A stretch of 64,000 bases of DNA from the NCBI GenBank assembly GCA_018064245.1, contig JAGHVO010000012.1:48854-112853 (forward strand), read 5' to 3'. The DNA comes from Candidatus Colimorpha pelethequi (GTDB lineage Bacteria; Bacteroidota; Bacteroidia; Bacteroidales; P3). The translations under genes were made by a program, and so were the position numbers. Positions 33,681 to 43,362 of this stretch are shown here, one piece after another; within the stretch, counting starts at the first letter, position 1, and every line of letters starts with the position of its first letter. A model generated the notes under the pieces. That model had not been told where the DNA came from. It saw only the letters and a list, made by a program, of their open reading frames with translations, and searched no databases.

Positions 33681-36284
33681 TTATTCCGATTCGTTGGTTT
33701 CCACGCCTTCGCTCATCGCTTCGTTAAGTTGCTGCGAAGTAGCGCCTTGCACTGTCTCGAAAACGATTTTTGAGTCGTCGCCATCGGAAGCTGTAATGTG
33801 GATGGTATCGCCAGGAAGGATGTCCGACTTGATAATCTGTTCTGCCAAATCGTCTTCAATATAGCGTTGGATGGCTCGTTTGAGCGGTCGTGCGCCATAT
33901 TGCTCGTCCCATCCTTTTTTGACAAGAAAATCCTTTGCCTTTTCATCTATCTCAATGCCAAATTCCATGTCTTTCACACGTTTGAACAGCGTCTTCAGCT
34001 CAATGTCGATGATTTTATGGATATCCTCTCTTTTCAGCGAGTTGAAATAGACAATGTCATCAATACGGTTGAGAAATTCGGGGGCGAAGGCTTTCTTGAG
34101 CGATTTTTCTATCACGTCACGCTGCAGTTGGTCTTGTTCCGCAAGACGCGCTGAAGTAGAGAATCCCACACCCGTTCCAAAATCCTTCAGCTGACGAGAA
34201 CCGATATTGGAAGTCATGATAATCAAAGTGTTCTTGAAATCGACCTTGCGACCCAAACCATCGGTGAGCTGACCGTCGTCCAAAACCTGCAAGAGTACGT
34301 TGAACACATCGGGATGCGCTTTTTCGATTTCATCAAGCAAGACGATAGAGTAGGGCTTGCGACGCACTTTTTCCGTCAATTGACCGCCTTCTTCATAGCC
34401 CACATATCCCGGAGGCGCACCGATGAGGCGACTTACGGCGAATTTTTCCATATATTCGCTCATGTCGATGCGAATCATGGAACTCTCGGTATCGAAAAGG
34501 TATTTTGCCAAAATCTTGGTAAGGTAGGTTTTGCCGACGCCCGTAGGGCCAAGGAACAAGAAAGTTCCAATCGGTTTGTTGGGATCTTTCAGGCCTGCGC
34601 GATTGCGACGAATAGCCTTGCAAATCTGTCGGATAGCCTCGTCTTGACCAATTACCGAACCTTGCAATTCGTGCTCCATCGCAATGAGTCGGTTCCCTTC
34701 GTTTTCGGCAATACGTTGTATGGGGACTCCCGTCATCATGGCAACCACTTCGGCGATGTCGTTGGCAGTGACTTTCACCTTGTTGTCGCGCTCGTTGGTT
34801 TCCCAATCACGTTTCAAACCCTCCAACTTGTTGCTCAGTTCATGTTCCTGATCTCGGTATTGTGCGGCTTCGCCATAGCTCTTTCGCGCCAGAACCTCTT
34901 TCTTCAGTTTCCCGATTCTGGCAATCTCCTTTTCCAAAGTCACAATTTCCGTTGGAACTTCAACATGGGCTATTCTCACGCGAGCGCCAGCCTCGTCCAT
35001 TGCATCGATGGCTTTGTCGGGCAATAAGCGGTCGCTGATGTAACGCTCAGTAAGCGCAACGCAAGCTTTCAACGCCTCGTCGGTGTAGGTGACAAAATGG
35101 TGTTCTTCATATTTCACCTTGATGTTTTGCAACATCTCCAATGTCTCTTCTTGCGATGGCGGTTCTACAAGTACCTTTTGGAAACGGCGTTCCAAAGCAC
35201 CGTCTTTTTCTATATACTGACGATATTCGTCGAGCGTCGTAGCACCAATGCACTGGATTTCGCCACGCGCCAAAGCGGGCTTGAACATATTTGAGGCATC
35301 AAGGGAACCGCTGGCACTGCCGGCGCCGACAATGGTATGGATTTCATCGATAAAGATGACGATGTCGCGATTTTTCTCCAACTCGTTGAGGATGGCTTTC
35401 ATACGTTCCTCAAACTGGCCACGGTATTTGGTACCCGCCACAAGCGACGCCAAATCAAGCGAAACGATACGTTTGTTGTACAACGTGCGCGGAACGCGAC
35501 CTTCGGCAATGCGCATGGCAAGACCTTCGGCAATGGCAGACTTTCCTACGCCAGGCTCACCGATGAGCACAGGATTGTTTTTCTTGCGACGGGAAAGAAT
35601 CTGCGCAATGCGTTCCAATTCCTTTTCTCGGCCCACAATCGGATCCAGACGACCTTCTTCGGCAGCCTTGGTAAGATCGCGACCAAAATTCTCCAACGCA
35701 GGCGTTTTGCTGCTCGATTTTGGCTCTTGACGTTGCGTGGTCTCTCCTGGTTCTGGATATGGCGAATCGTCGTTGTTGTCCTCGCTTGTCTGACTGCTGA
35801 AATCGGGTAGGGCACCTTCGGATTCAGGCTCTTCGGCCATGCCTTTTTGCGTACGCACCAATCGGAAGAATGAATCGTATGTTATATTCTGTTTCTCAAG
35901 CAATTGTGCGGCCATATTCTCGTGTTCAAGCAACAAGGCGAGAATCAGATGTTCTGTACGGATAAGCGTATCCTTCAGCTTGGTAGATTCAAGATAGCTG
36001 AGGCGGATAATCTTCTCGGTCTGCCGCAAAATGGGAATCTCGCTATCTTGCGTATATTGGATGTCAAGTCCGGCCTGACCTATGGCAGACTCTATACGAC
36101 TGCGAATTTCAGAGATGTCCGCACCCAACGACGTAAGCAACTGAACAGCAGAAGACTCCTTTTCCCGGATGATTCCGAGAAACAAATGCTCCACGCCAAT
36201 AGACCCGTTTTTCAGGCGAATGGCTTCATCACGACTGTTGTTGAGGGCTTTTTTGACGTTGGAACTCAATTTTGCACGATCCAT
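33681..36284 (-). CDS. clpC: ATP-dependent Clp protease ATP-binding subunit ClpC
   Basis: An 867-aa class I Hsp100 unfoldase. Order: N-terminal double Clp repeat (residues ~1-145, with IGVEHLFLGIIRE and RTEHLILALLLE), a linker, AAA+ 1 (GEPGVGKSA, VIFIDEIHTIVGAG), a middle domain of short coiled-coil type (UvrB/C-like segment around 430-490), AAA+ 2 (GPTGVGKTYL, LDEIEKAHPDVFN) and the C-terminal D2-small domain. It would feed substrates to ClpP, which is not in view. The ATG at 36284 (MDRAKLSSNVKKAL) is chosen on the basis of the -7 box. Confidence 0.93.
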   Translation of the reverse strand: MDRAKLSSNVKKALNNSRDEAIRLKNGSIGVEHLFLGIIREKESSAVQLLTSLGADISEIRSRIESAIGQAGLDIQYTQDSEIPILRQTEKIIRLSYLESTKLKDTLIRTEHLILALLLEHENMAAQLLEKQNITYDSFFRLVRTQKGMAEEPESEGALPDFSSQTSEDNNDDSPYPEPGETTQRQEPKSSSKTPALENFGRDLTKAAEEGRLDPIVGREKELERIAQILSRRKKNNPVLIGEPGVGKSAIAEGLAMRIAEGRVPRTLYNKRIVSLDLASLVAGTKYRGQFEERMKAILNELEKNRDIVIFIDEIHTIVGAGSASGSLDASNMFKPALARGEIQCIGATTLDEYRQYIEKDGALERRFQKVLVEPPSQEETLEMLQNIKVKYEEHHFVTYTDEALKACVALTERYISDRLLPDKAIDAMDEAGARVRIAHVEVPTEIVTLEKEIARIGKLKKEVLARKSYGEAAQYRDQEHELSNKLEGLKRDWETNERDNKVKVTANDIAEVVAMMTGVPIQRIAENEGNRLIAMEHELQGSVIGQDEAIRQICKAIRRNRAGLKDPNKPIGTFLFLGPTGVGKTYLTKILAKYLFDTESSMIRIDMSEYMEKFAVSRLIGAPPGYVGYEEGGQLTEKVRRKPYSIVLLDEIEKAHPDVFNVLLQVLDDGQLTDGLGRKVDFKNTLIIMTSNIGSRQLKDFGTGVGFSTSARLAEQDQLQRDVIEKSLKKAFAPEFLNRIDDIVYFNSLKREDIHKIIDIELKTLFKRVKDMEFGIEIDEKAKDFLVKKGWDEQYGARPLKRAIQRYIEDDLAEQIIKSDILPGDTIHITASDGDDSKIVFETVQGATSQQLNEAMSEGVETNESE

Positions 36285-36306
36285 AAAACATACTTTTTTC
36301 AATTTG

Positions 36307-36314
36307 CAAATTTA
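36307..36314 (-). promoter_or_regulatory. -7 box TAAATTTG for clpC
   Basis: Minus-strand TAAATTTG 22 nt before the clpC ATG at 36284. Confidence 0.55.
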
Positions 36315-36521
36315 CATCAAATTTAGGGGGTATGAAGGCGACGGCATCCGTTATTTTCAACATCAATTTGTTGATTGGTCGGAGAAATTCTCAAATACAG
36401 TGGCAAGATCAATTCTTCTTGGCTGAAGCCATGTTAGACTCACAAATCACTAATTTTCAAAACAATCAACAAATCAACATTTCCTGTTCACTATTTCCTT
36501 CCAAAATTCACTATTTTTTCG

Positions 36522-36529
36522 TATCTTTG
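36522..36529 (+). promoter_or_regulatory. -7 box TATCTTTG for gyrA
   Basis: Consensus TATCTTTG with a 62-nt A+T-rich leader to the gyrA ATG at 36592. Confidence 0.6.
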
Positions 36530-36591
36530 TTTTTTATATTAAAAAGTATTGATTAATACAATATCTTGTAAATAAAGTATATATATAAAAT

Positions 36592-39147
36592 ATGATTTCC
36601 GAAAACGAAAAAATTACTCGCGTTGACATTGAAACGACAATGAAATCGGCATATATCGACTATGCCATGTCTGTTATCGTTTCACGTGCACTTCCCGACG
36701 TCAGAGATGGCTTCAAACCTGTTCACCGTCGTATTCTTTACGCCATGAACGACATGGGTTTGTTCTACAACACATCTTACAAGAAATCAGCTTCTGTAGT
36801 AGGTGAGGTTTTGGGCAAATACCACCCTCATGGAGATTCCTCTGTATATGGCGCTTTGGTTCGTTTGGCTCAGCCTTGGGCAATGCGCTATCCTTTGGTA
36901 GATGGACAAGGAAACTTTGGTTCCATCGACGGTGATGGAGCCGCCGCCATGCGTTACACCGAAGCCAGAATGGCTCAAATCTCCAATGAGATGTTGGCAG
37001 ATATCAAGAAAAACACCGTCGATATGATGCCAACATACGACAACGACAGAGATGAACCTACCGTACTTCCCGCCAAGTTTCCCAACCTGTTGGTCAATGG
37101 TTCCAACGGCATCGCTGTAGGTATGGCAACAAACATGCCCACTCACAACCTCAGAGAGGTCTTGAACGGATGCGTGGCGTACATCGAAAACACCGACATC
37201 ACCGTCGAGGAATTGATGCAGCACATCACTGCGCCCGACTTCCCGGGAGGCGGTATCATCTATGGATACAATGGCGTTCGTGAGGCTTTCACGACGGGTA
37301 GAGGCAGCATTATTCTTCGTGCGGAAACCTCCATCGACATGGACAATAAAGGCCGAAATATCATCATCGCACACTCCATTCCTTATGGAGTGAACAAGGC
37401 GGAGATGATCAAGAAACAAGCCATGTTGGTCAAAGAAGGCAAGATAAACGGTATCGCCGACATTCGCGACGAATCCGACAAAGAAGGCATTCGCGTTGTC
37501 TATTATCTGAAAAACGACGCAATGCCCAAGGTTGTGCTGAACAAGTTGTTCCAACTCTCTGAATTGCAGTCGTCGTTCGCCGTCAACAATATCGCTTTGG
37601 TTCACGGTCGTCCTATGCTGCTAAACCTCAAGGATTTGATTCGTCATTTCGTAGAGCACCGCGAAGATGTGGTTACTCGTCGCACCCAATTCGACATGGC
37701 CGAGGCCGAGCGTCGCGCTCATATATTGGAAGGTTTCCTCAAGGCCATCGACATCATCGACGAAATCATCAAGCTTATCCGAGCATCGCAGTCCGTTGAC
37801 GAAGCGCGCAACGGCTTAATGAATCAATTCGGCTTCAGCGAGTTGCAAGCACAGGCAATCGTCGAGATGCGTCTGCGTCAGCTCACCGGACTGGAACGTC
37901 AGAAACTTCAAGAGGAATACGACGAGAAAATCAAGTTCATTGCTCGTTGCAAGGAAATCCTCGGAGACCACAATGTTTTGATGAATGTAATCAAGGACGA
38001 GCTGATCGAGGTCCGTGACAAATACGGCGACGATCGTCGCACCCGCATTGAATACAACGCCGCCGGATTCCGCATCGAAGACACCATTCCCGACGACCAG
38101 GTGGTCATCACCATTTCTCACATGGGCTACATCAAGCGCACTTTGCTCAACGAATATCGTACGCAGAATAGGGGAGGTGTGGGTTCGAAAGGCACTTCGG
38201 TACGTAGCGAAGACTTTGTGGAGCATATCTTCACTGCAACAAACCACAACTATTTGCTGCTTTTCACCGAGCAGGGTAGGTGCTTCTGGATTCGCGCATT
38301 CGAAGTTCCCGAAGGCGAAAAGAGTTCCAAGGGTCGCGCCATCCTCAACTTGTTGAATATCGACCCGAACGACAAGATCAAGGCTTACGTCAATGTGGAA
38401 TCACTTACCGACGCCGAATATATAGGTAATCATTATATTGTAATGTGCACCAAGAAGGGTATCGTTAAGAAGACCACACTTGAAGCCTATTCACGTCCTC
38501 GCACCAACGGCATCATCGCCGTGGGCATCCGCGAAGGCGACGAACTGTTGACAGCTTGTCTTACCGACGGCGAAAGCGAGATGCTCATCGCTTCCAAGGA
38601 AGGCAAGGTGGTGCGTTGTCCCGAAAACGAATTCCGCGAAATGGGACGTGGCGCATCCGGTGTCAAAGGCATCGAATTGGCAGGCGAAGAGGACGAGGTT
38701 GTTGGAATGCTCTGCGTAGAGAACAAGGAAGACAATATTTTGGTTGTATCCGAAAAGGGCTACGGCAAACGTTCCGACCTTGAAGAATACCGAGTAACCC
38801 ATCGCGGCGGCAAGGGCGTAAAGACTCTGCAAATCACCGAGAAGACGGGCAAACTGATTGCCATCACCAATGTCAACGACGACCACGACTTGATGATTAT
38901 CAATCGTTCTGGCGTCACCATCCGACTCAAGGTAAGCGACCTGAGAGTGTTAGGCCGTGCAACCCAAGGTGTAAAACTCATTGATTTGAGAGGCAAAGAC
39001 TACATGGCATCCATCACCAAGGTTCCCACTGAAAATGAAGAAGATGCAATACCATCGGAGGATGTGGAATCCAATGAAATAACAAATGATGCTCAAGAAA
39101 ATAGTGCCGAAAGCAATAATTCACCCGCAAGTGATACTAATGAGTAA
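36592..39147 (+). CDS. gyrA: DNA gyrase subunit A
   Basis: An 851-aa type IIA topoisomerase subunit. Breakage-reunion domain with [21 protein letters not shown] and catalytic Tyr122 in [10 protein letters not shown]; coiled-coil tower around 370-500; C-terminal six-bladed beta-pinwheel, with the gyrase-specific GyrA box region [10 protein letters not shown] at about 525. The tail (last ~45 residues) is acidic, Asn/Ser/Glu-rich and disordered. The gyrA-box supports gyrase rather than ParC. Confidence 0.96.
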   Translation: MISENEKITRVDIETTMKSAYIDYAMSVIVSRALPDVRDGFKPVHRRILYAMNDMGLFYNTSYKKSASVVGEVLGKYHPHGDSSVYGALVRLAQPWAMRYPLVDGQGNFGSIDGDGAAAMRYTEARMAQISNEMLADIKKNTVDMMPTYDNDRDEPTVLPAKFPNLLVNGSNGIAVGMATNMPTHNLREVLNGCVAYIENTDITVEELMQHITAPDFPGGGIIYGYNGVREAFTTGRGSIILRAETSIDMDNKGRNIIIAHSIPYGVNKAEMIKKQAMLVKEGKINGIADIRDESDKEGIRVVYYLKNDAMPKVVLNKLFQLSELQSSFAVNNIALVHGRPMLLNLKDLIRHFVEHREDVVTRRTQFDMAEAERRAHILEGFLKAIDIIDEIIKLIRASQSVDEARNGLMNQFGFSELQAQAIVEMRLRQLTGLERQKLQEEYDEKIKFIARCKEILGDHNVLMNVIKDELIEVRDKYGDDRRTRIEYNAAGFRIEDTIPDDQVVITISHMGYIKRTLLNEYRTQNRGGVGSKGTSVRSEDFVEHIFTATNHNYLLLFTEQGRCFWIRAFEVPEGEKSSKGRAILNLLNIDPNDKIKAYVNVESLTDAEYIGNHYIVMCTKKGIVKKTTLEAYSRPRTNGIIAVGIREGDELLTACLTDGESEMLIASKEGKVVRCPENEFREMGRGASGVKGIELAGEEDEVVGMLCVENKEDNILVVSEKGYGKRSDLEEYRVTHRGGKGVKTLQITEKTGKLIAITNVNDDHDLMIINRSGVTIRLKVSDLRVLGRATQGVKLIDLRGKDYMASITKVPTENEEDAIPSEDVESNEITNDAQENSAESNNSPASDTNE

Positions 39148-39217
39148 AGCAATCGCATAGATAAATGCGACAAAAAAACAAAAAAAGATTAACAAACAAT
39201 TAGTTAAATAATAAATC

Positions 39218-40441
39218 ATGAAAAAGCTGACTTTATTTTTCGCAATGGTCTCATTTGCAATTTTCGCAAATGCACAATCTATGAATGTATCTAGCGCCAT
39301 TCAAGATTTGAAAAAAGGCTATTTAAACAAAGCTAAATCTGCCATTGATGCAGCATGCGTGCATGAATCCACTAAAGACGATGCCAAGACATGGTGCTAT
39401 GCCGGCTTGATTTACAGTCGTATCGGTGGTGAAGCCGCTAATCCCAAATCAAAATTCAAAGACCTTGACCCCAACTGGTGCGAAAAGGCTCTTAATGCAG
39501 CAAATCGTTGCAAAGAGCTTGACAAGGAAAATGAATTTTCCACTCAAAACAATGAAGTATTCCGTTTTGTGGGCAACGATTTCTACAGCCGTGCCGTCAC
39601 AGCTTTCAACGACGAGAAGGACTATGCTAAAGCAATGAATCTGGCAGAACAATCCGTCAAGATTTTCACCAACTCCGGCGACAAAAAATTCGCCAATGAC
39701 GCATACTATCTTGCAGGTCTCAGCGCAAAAGTCACCAAGGATACCAACAACATGATAAAATATTTCAAGATCCTTGTTCGTGGCAAATACGACAAAGAAG
39801 ACGTTTACAATACTTTGTTCAATATTTACAAAGAAAAGAACGAAAACGAAGAGGCAATCAAAGTTGCCAACAGCTTTAACAAAGCTTATCCAAACAACTT
39901 CAACTCAAATCTCTTGCTCGCAAAAGCCTATTTTTTGAATGGCAATGTTGAAAAAGGCAGGGAAATGATTAATAGCGCACTTGCAAACGCCAAAGACAAA
40001 CCCGAATATTCACAGGTTGTAAATTTGTCCGCAAACATTTTTGAGACCAACAACGACTATGAAGGTGCCGAAAGATTATACAACGAGTCTTTGACTTTCA
40101 ATCCCAATCAGTTCGACGCAAATTTCGGCATGGGTATCATGATCTTCAACAGAGGTGCCGACAAAAAGAATGCCGCAAATGCAGTTCCTTTGGATGACGA
40201 GACTGGCCTCAACCAAAAACTTGAAGATGAAGCTAAAGGTTTCTTCAGACAATCAATCTCTTATTTCCAGGCAGCACTCAATTATGTTGACAATCTGACT
40301 GATGAAAACCAGAAGCAAATGCAGCGCAAAAACCAGTACGAATGCTTGAAGGCTCTGAAACAAGTTTATGCACAGCTTGAAATGTACGCAGAAGGAAATG
40401 CAATCAAGCAGAGAATGAGCGAAATTGAAAAAGCTCAATAA
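39218..40441 (+). CDS. periplasmic TPR-repeat protein
   Basis: A 407-aa protein with a signal peptide (MKKLTLFFAMVSFAIFANAQ, cleavage after about residue 19). The mature part has several tetratricopeptide-type helix pairs: AMNLAEQSVKIFTNSG, FINIYKEKNENEEAIKVAN-like (here FNIYKEKNENEEAIKVANSF), LLLAKAYFLNGNVEKGREM, NDYEGAERLYNESLTFNP. Likely a scaffold in the periplasm; specific role unknown. It lies 70 nt after gyrA and is followed by a strong terminator. Confidence 0.85.
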   Translation: MKKLTLFFAMVSFAIFANAQSMNVSSAIQDLKKGYLNKAKSAIDAACVHESTKDDAKTWCYAGLIYSRIGGEAANPKSKFKDLDPNWCEKALNAANRCKELDKENEFSTQNNEVFRFVGNDFYSRAVTAFNDEKDYAKAMNLAEQSVKIFTNSGDKKFANDAYYLAGLSAKVTKDTNNMIKYFKILVRGKYDKEDVYNTLFNIYKEKNENEEAIKVANSFNKAYPNNFNSNLLLAKAYFLNGNVEKGREMINSALANAKDKPEYSQVVNLSANIFETNNDYEGAERLYNESLTFNPNQFDANFGMGIMIFNRGADKKNAANAVPLDDETGLNQKLEDEAKGFFRQSISYFQAALNYVDNLTDENQKQMQRKNQYECLKALKQVYAQLEMYAEGNAIKQRMSEIEKAQ

Positions 40442-40462
40442 ATTGAAATTTCATTTCTGACA

Positions 40463-40502
40463 AAAAGCAAGCGCCGCGAAATTTTTCGCGGCGCTTGCTT
40501 TT
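40463..40502 (+). terminator. very stable terminator after the TPR gene
   Basis: Perfect 18-bp stem (40463-40480 with 40485-40502) around the loop ATTT, including a GC-rich GCGCCGCG core, with A-run and T-run at the base. It also faces the convergent thioesterase gene and can act on both strands. Confidence 0.9.
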
Positions 40503-40677
40503 ATATTGCATTTATTTCTTTGGTCAATAAAGAGTAGGAATGATTTTCTTACAACAATGAGGGGAAGAAGATTAAAACATCAACAAACGCTTGCATTATA
40601 CACCTACTTAACATAACACAAATTCTAATAAAATATGACATAAAGAAAAAAAATGTAATAACAATATAAAAAATCAA

Positions 40678-41391
40678 TTAAAAAGTCGCTTTGGCCGTGA
40701 CGGCAACTTCACGAGAATTGGATATTTGGAAAAATACCGAACCATTATCCTGAATACGGAAAATTCTCATTTCTTCCTGACGATGCGTCTCATTCGAAAA
40801 AACAATCTCAAGTGTCTTCAAATGTTCAAAATTTTTGTTGATGGAATCGTCAATGAGTCGAATGTATTCAGCATTGTTGACATGTTGCGTATGATCGATC
40901 ATGGATTCACGCACCTGAACACAAGTCAACGGTTCAATATTATCGATATTTGGAACAATCAACTTGTCGAAATGATCTTTATCAGTTGCACAAATTTGAT
41001 GATGCTCGTATTTATCCATAACATCATACATACGACATGCACGACGTTTTTCAAAATCAATTAATACCCAATCACTTGTAGCTGAAACTAGAACAATTCC
41101 AGCTTCATCGATAATTTGGTAGTCACGAAAGGCGAAAAGTCCATTTGTACCACGAGACCAAGTCTTTAGAGTAACCGTCTCCCCCACCGACGGTAGGCGA
41201 GAGATACAGTAATACATTCTACTCAGCACCCAAGCTTTATTGTCCTTGATCAAATCGGCAAAGCCAATATGCGTCAGACTTGTATGATGTTCGGCAACCT
41301 CTTGCATGAGTCGCGCCATTCCCCACAAGGAAAGCTTGTCGTCGGCGTCGCACAACAAAGAAAAAATCTTGTATGACTCTTCAAAAATCAT
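40678..41391 (-). CDS. acyl-ACP thioesterase
   Basis: A 237-aa protein with two hot-dog folds, matching the FatA/FatB-like bacterial acyl-ACP thioesterase family. It hydrolyses acyl-ACP to free fatty acid. The first half has MARLMQEVAEHHTSLTHIGF and VLSRMYYCISRLPSVGETVTLKTW; the second has the catalytic-type segment DHTQHVNNAEYIRLIDD (expected Asn/His). It sits 30 nt after argS and is probably in the same transcript. Confidence 0.88.
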   Translation of the reverse strand: MIFEESYKIFSLLCDADDKLSLWGMARLMQEVAEHHTSLTHIGFADLIKDNKAWVLSRMYYCISRLPSVGETVTLKTWSRGTNGLFAFRDYQIIDEAGIVLVSATSDWVLIDFEKRRACRMYDVMDKYEHHQICATDKDHFDKLIVPNIDNIEPLTCVQVRESMIDHTQHVNNAEYIRLIDDSINKNFEHLKTLEIVFSNETHRQEEMRIFRIQDNGSVFFQISNSREVAVTAKATF

Positions 41392-41421
41392 AATTGAGAG
41401 CAGTAAACCGACTTCAAGAAA

Positions 41422-43221
41422 TTACATTCTTTCGGGAACCTCGATGCCAAGAATCTTCATTGTATTCTTCAATGCTTGGGCGACAATATCACAGAGTTGA
41501 ACGCGGAACTGCATCGTTGCGGCATCGGTGTCTCTCAAGATTGGAGTGTCTTGGTAGAAACTATTGAAAGCCTTCGCCAAATCATAGGCATAGTTGGCGA
41601 TCATGGCGGGGCTATAATTTTCCGCAGCCTGACGCACCACCGAAGGCATATCGTGCAAAATCTTGATTACGTCGCGTTCCTTGTCGCTTAATTCAAATTC
41701 TTGCGTCATAGCGACGGGATTGGAAATTGAAATGCCTTGCTCCTCCCCTTTTCTCACAATGCTGCGAATACGTGCATGCGTATATTGGATGAAGGGACCC
41801 GTATTGCCGTTAAAGTCGATGCTCTCGGCTGGATTGAAAAGCATATTCTTGGTGGGATCCACCTTAAGTATGAAATATTTGAGTGCGCCCAATGCCAAAA
41901 TATGATAGAGATGCTGTTGCTGTTCGACAGTAAGGTCGCTATTGCGGCCGTGCTCTTTGCTCATCTCTTCGGCGGTCTTTTCCATTTCGGCAATCAGGTC
42001 GTCGGCATCCACGACAGTACCTTCGCGGGACTTCATCTTGCCATTGGGCAATTCAACCATGCCGTAAGAAAGACGATAAACCTTGTCGGCCCAATCAAAT
42101 CCAAGTTTGCCCAAAATAAGCTTGAGCACCTTGAAATGGTAGTCCTGTTCGTTGCCGACAACATAAATCAAGCGTTCCGCTCCAAAATCGTTGTGGCGCA
42201 ACAAGGCTGTGCCCAAATCTTGGGTCATATAGACCGAAGTGCCATCCTTGCGAAGCAGCAATTTCTGATCCAATCCATCACCGGTGAGGTCGCACCATAC
42301 AGAACCATCCTCCTTGCGGAACAAAACGCCAAGGTCGAGACCTTTTTGAACAAGTTCCTTGCCCAATAAATATGTATTAGATTCATAATAGACCTTGTCG
42401 AAGCCGACACCCATTTTTTTGTAAGTCTCATCAAATCCGGCATACACCCAACCGTTCATCTTCTGCCACAAGTCACGCACCTCTTTGTCACCCTCTTCCC
42501 AACGTTTCAGCATGCGCTGCGCTTCAAGCATCAACGGGGACTGTTTCTTGGCTTCTTCCTCTTCGATGCCTTGTTCCATCAAAGCTTTAACTTCTTCCTT
42601 GTAATGCTTGTCAAATTCAACATAATACTTGCCTACGAGATGGTCGCCTTTCATTCCGCTTGTCTCGGGAGTTTCGCCATTGCCGAAGCGCAACCAGGCA
42701 AGCATGGATTTGCAAATATGAATGCCACGGTCGTTGACCAGATTGACCTTCTTGACATTGTTGCCATTGGCAGCCAAAAGTTCGCTCACCGACCAACCCA
42801 AAAGATTATTGCGAATATGTCCAAGATGGAGCGGTTTGTTGGTGTTGGGCGAAGAATACTCAACAACCACAGGAGCCGCGTTGGGATCAGCAGCAGTCAA
42901 GCCATACGACAAATCGCCGACACGTTCTGAAACGAAATTCATCCAGTAGCGCTGACTGACCGAGAAATTGAGAAAACCTTTTACCACATTATAGCCCGAA
43001 ATATCATCCAACTGAGCAGTAACAGCCGCACCTATTTCATTGGCAATCATCTCGGGAGCCTTGCGAGCCTGCTTTACAAACGGGAAAACAACCAAGGTAA
43101 TGTCGCCTTCAAACTCTTTTTTGGTTTCTTGGAGCACGATCTGTTCCGAAGGGACTTGAATATGATAATTTGTATCAAGAAATGACGAAACGGTTTTCTG
43201 AAGTTCAAGTTCAATAGTCAT
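41422..43221 (-). CDS. argS: arginyl-tRNA synthetase
   Basis: A 599-aa class I aminoacyl-tRNA synthetase. N-terminal Add-1 domain (residues 1-100), HIGH-type motif SSPNTNKPLHLGHIRNNLLG, KMSKS-type segment GKMKSREGTVV, and a C-terminal DALR anticodon domain (FIQYTHARIRSI onward). Family-normal length. Confidence 0.96.
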   Translation of the reverse strand: MTIELELQKTVSSFLDTNYHIQVPSEQIVLQETKKEFEGDITLVVFPFVKQARKAPEMIANEIGAAVTAQLDDISGYNVVKGFLNFSVSQRYWMNFVSERVGDLSYGLTAADPNAAPVVVEYSSPNTNKPLHLGHIRNNLLGWSVSELLAANGNNVKKVNLVNDRGIHICKSMLAWLRFGNGETPETSGMKGDHLVGKYYVEFDKHYKEEVKALMEQGIEEEEAKKQSPLMLEAQRMLKRWEEGDKEVRDLWQKMNGWVYAGFDETYKKMGVGFDKVYYESNTYLLGKELVQKGLDLGVLFRKEDGSVWCDLTGDGLDQKLLLRKDGTSVYMTQDLGTALLRHNDFGAERLIYVVGNEQDYHFKVLKLILGKLGFDWADKVYRLSYGMVELPNGKMKSREGTVVDADDLIAEMEKTAEEMSKEHGRNSDLTVEQQQHLYHILALGALKYFILKVDPTKNMLFNPAESIDFNGNTGPFIQYTHARIRSIVRKGEEQGISISNPVAMTQEFELSDKERDVIKILHDMPSVVRQAAENYSPAMIANYAYDLAKAFNSFYQDTPILRDTDAATMQFRVQLCDIVAQALKNTMKILGIEVPERM

Positions 43222-43273
43222 AAGGCAAAGAGTATTAATGTATAATAAAGTAATGTTGAAGAATTAATAGTTG

Positions 43274-43281
43274 CAAAATTA
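43274..43281 (-). promoter_or_regulatory. -7 box TAATTTTG for argS
   Basis: Minus-strand TAATTTTG 53 nt before the argS ATG; divergent from the hppA promoter at 43291. Confidence 0.5.
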
Positions 43282-43290
43282 CGTTTTTTT

Positions 43291-43320
43291 TTTGTATTTG
43301 TAATAAAAGTGTTACCTTTG
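43291..43320 (+). promoter_or_regulatory. promoter for hppA (TTTG ... TACCTTTG)
   Basis: TTTG (43291-43294), an 18-nt spacer, TACCTTTG (43313-43320); ATG at 43363. Close to consensus. Confidence 0.65.
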
Positions 43321-43362
43321 TAGGTCTAAAAAAAATAACTCATTTTAACAAACTCAAACTAA

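Larger units (their letters stand above)
36285..36591. other. 307-nt divergent intergenic region clpC-gyrA
   Basis: Holds the minus-strand clpC -7 box (36307-36314) and the plus-strand gyrA -7 box (36522-36529). The middle has no gene or strong hairpin that I can see. It contains degenerate spacer sequence similar to the short repeats elsewhere in the window (36433-36500). Confidence 0.6.

Noticed and set aside
36592..36900. Gly at the position matching E. coli GyrA Asp87, suggesting quinolone resistance
   Set aside because: The preceding Ser is retained and this position varies naturally between phyla; no inference on resistance is justified.
39153..39170. TCGCAT...ATGCGA hairpin after gyrA
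   Set aside because: Six-bp stem followed by an A run rather than a T run on the coding strand; not a terminator for gyrA.
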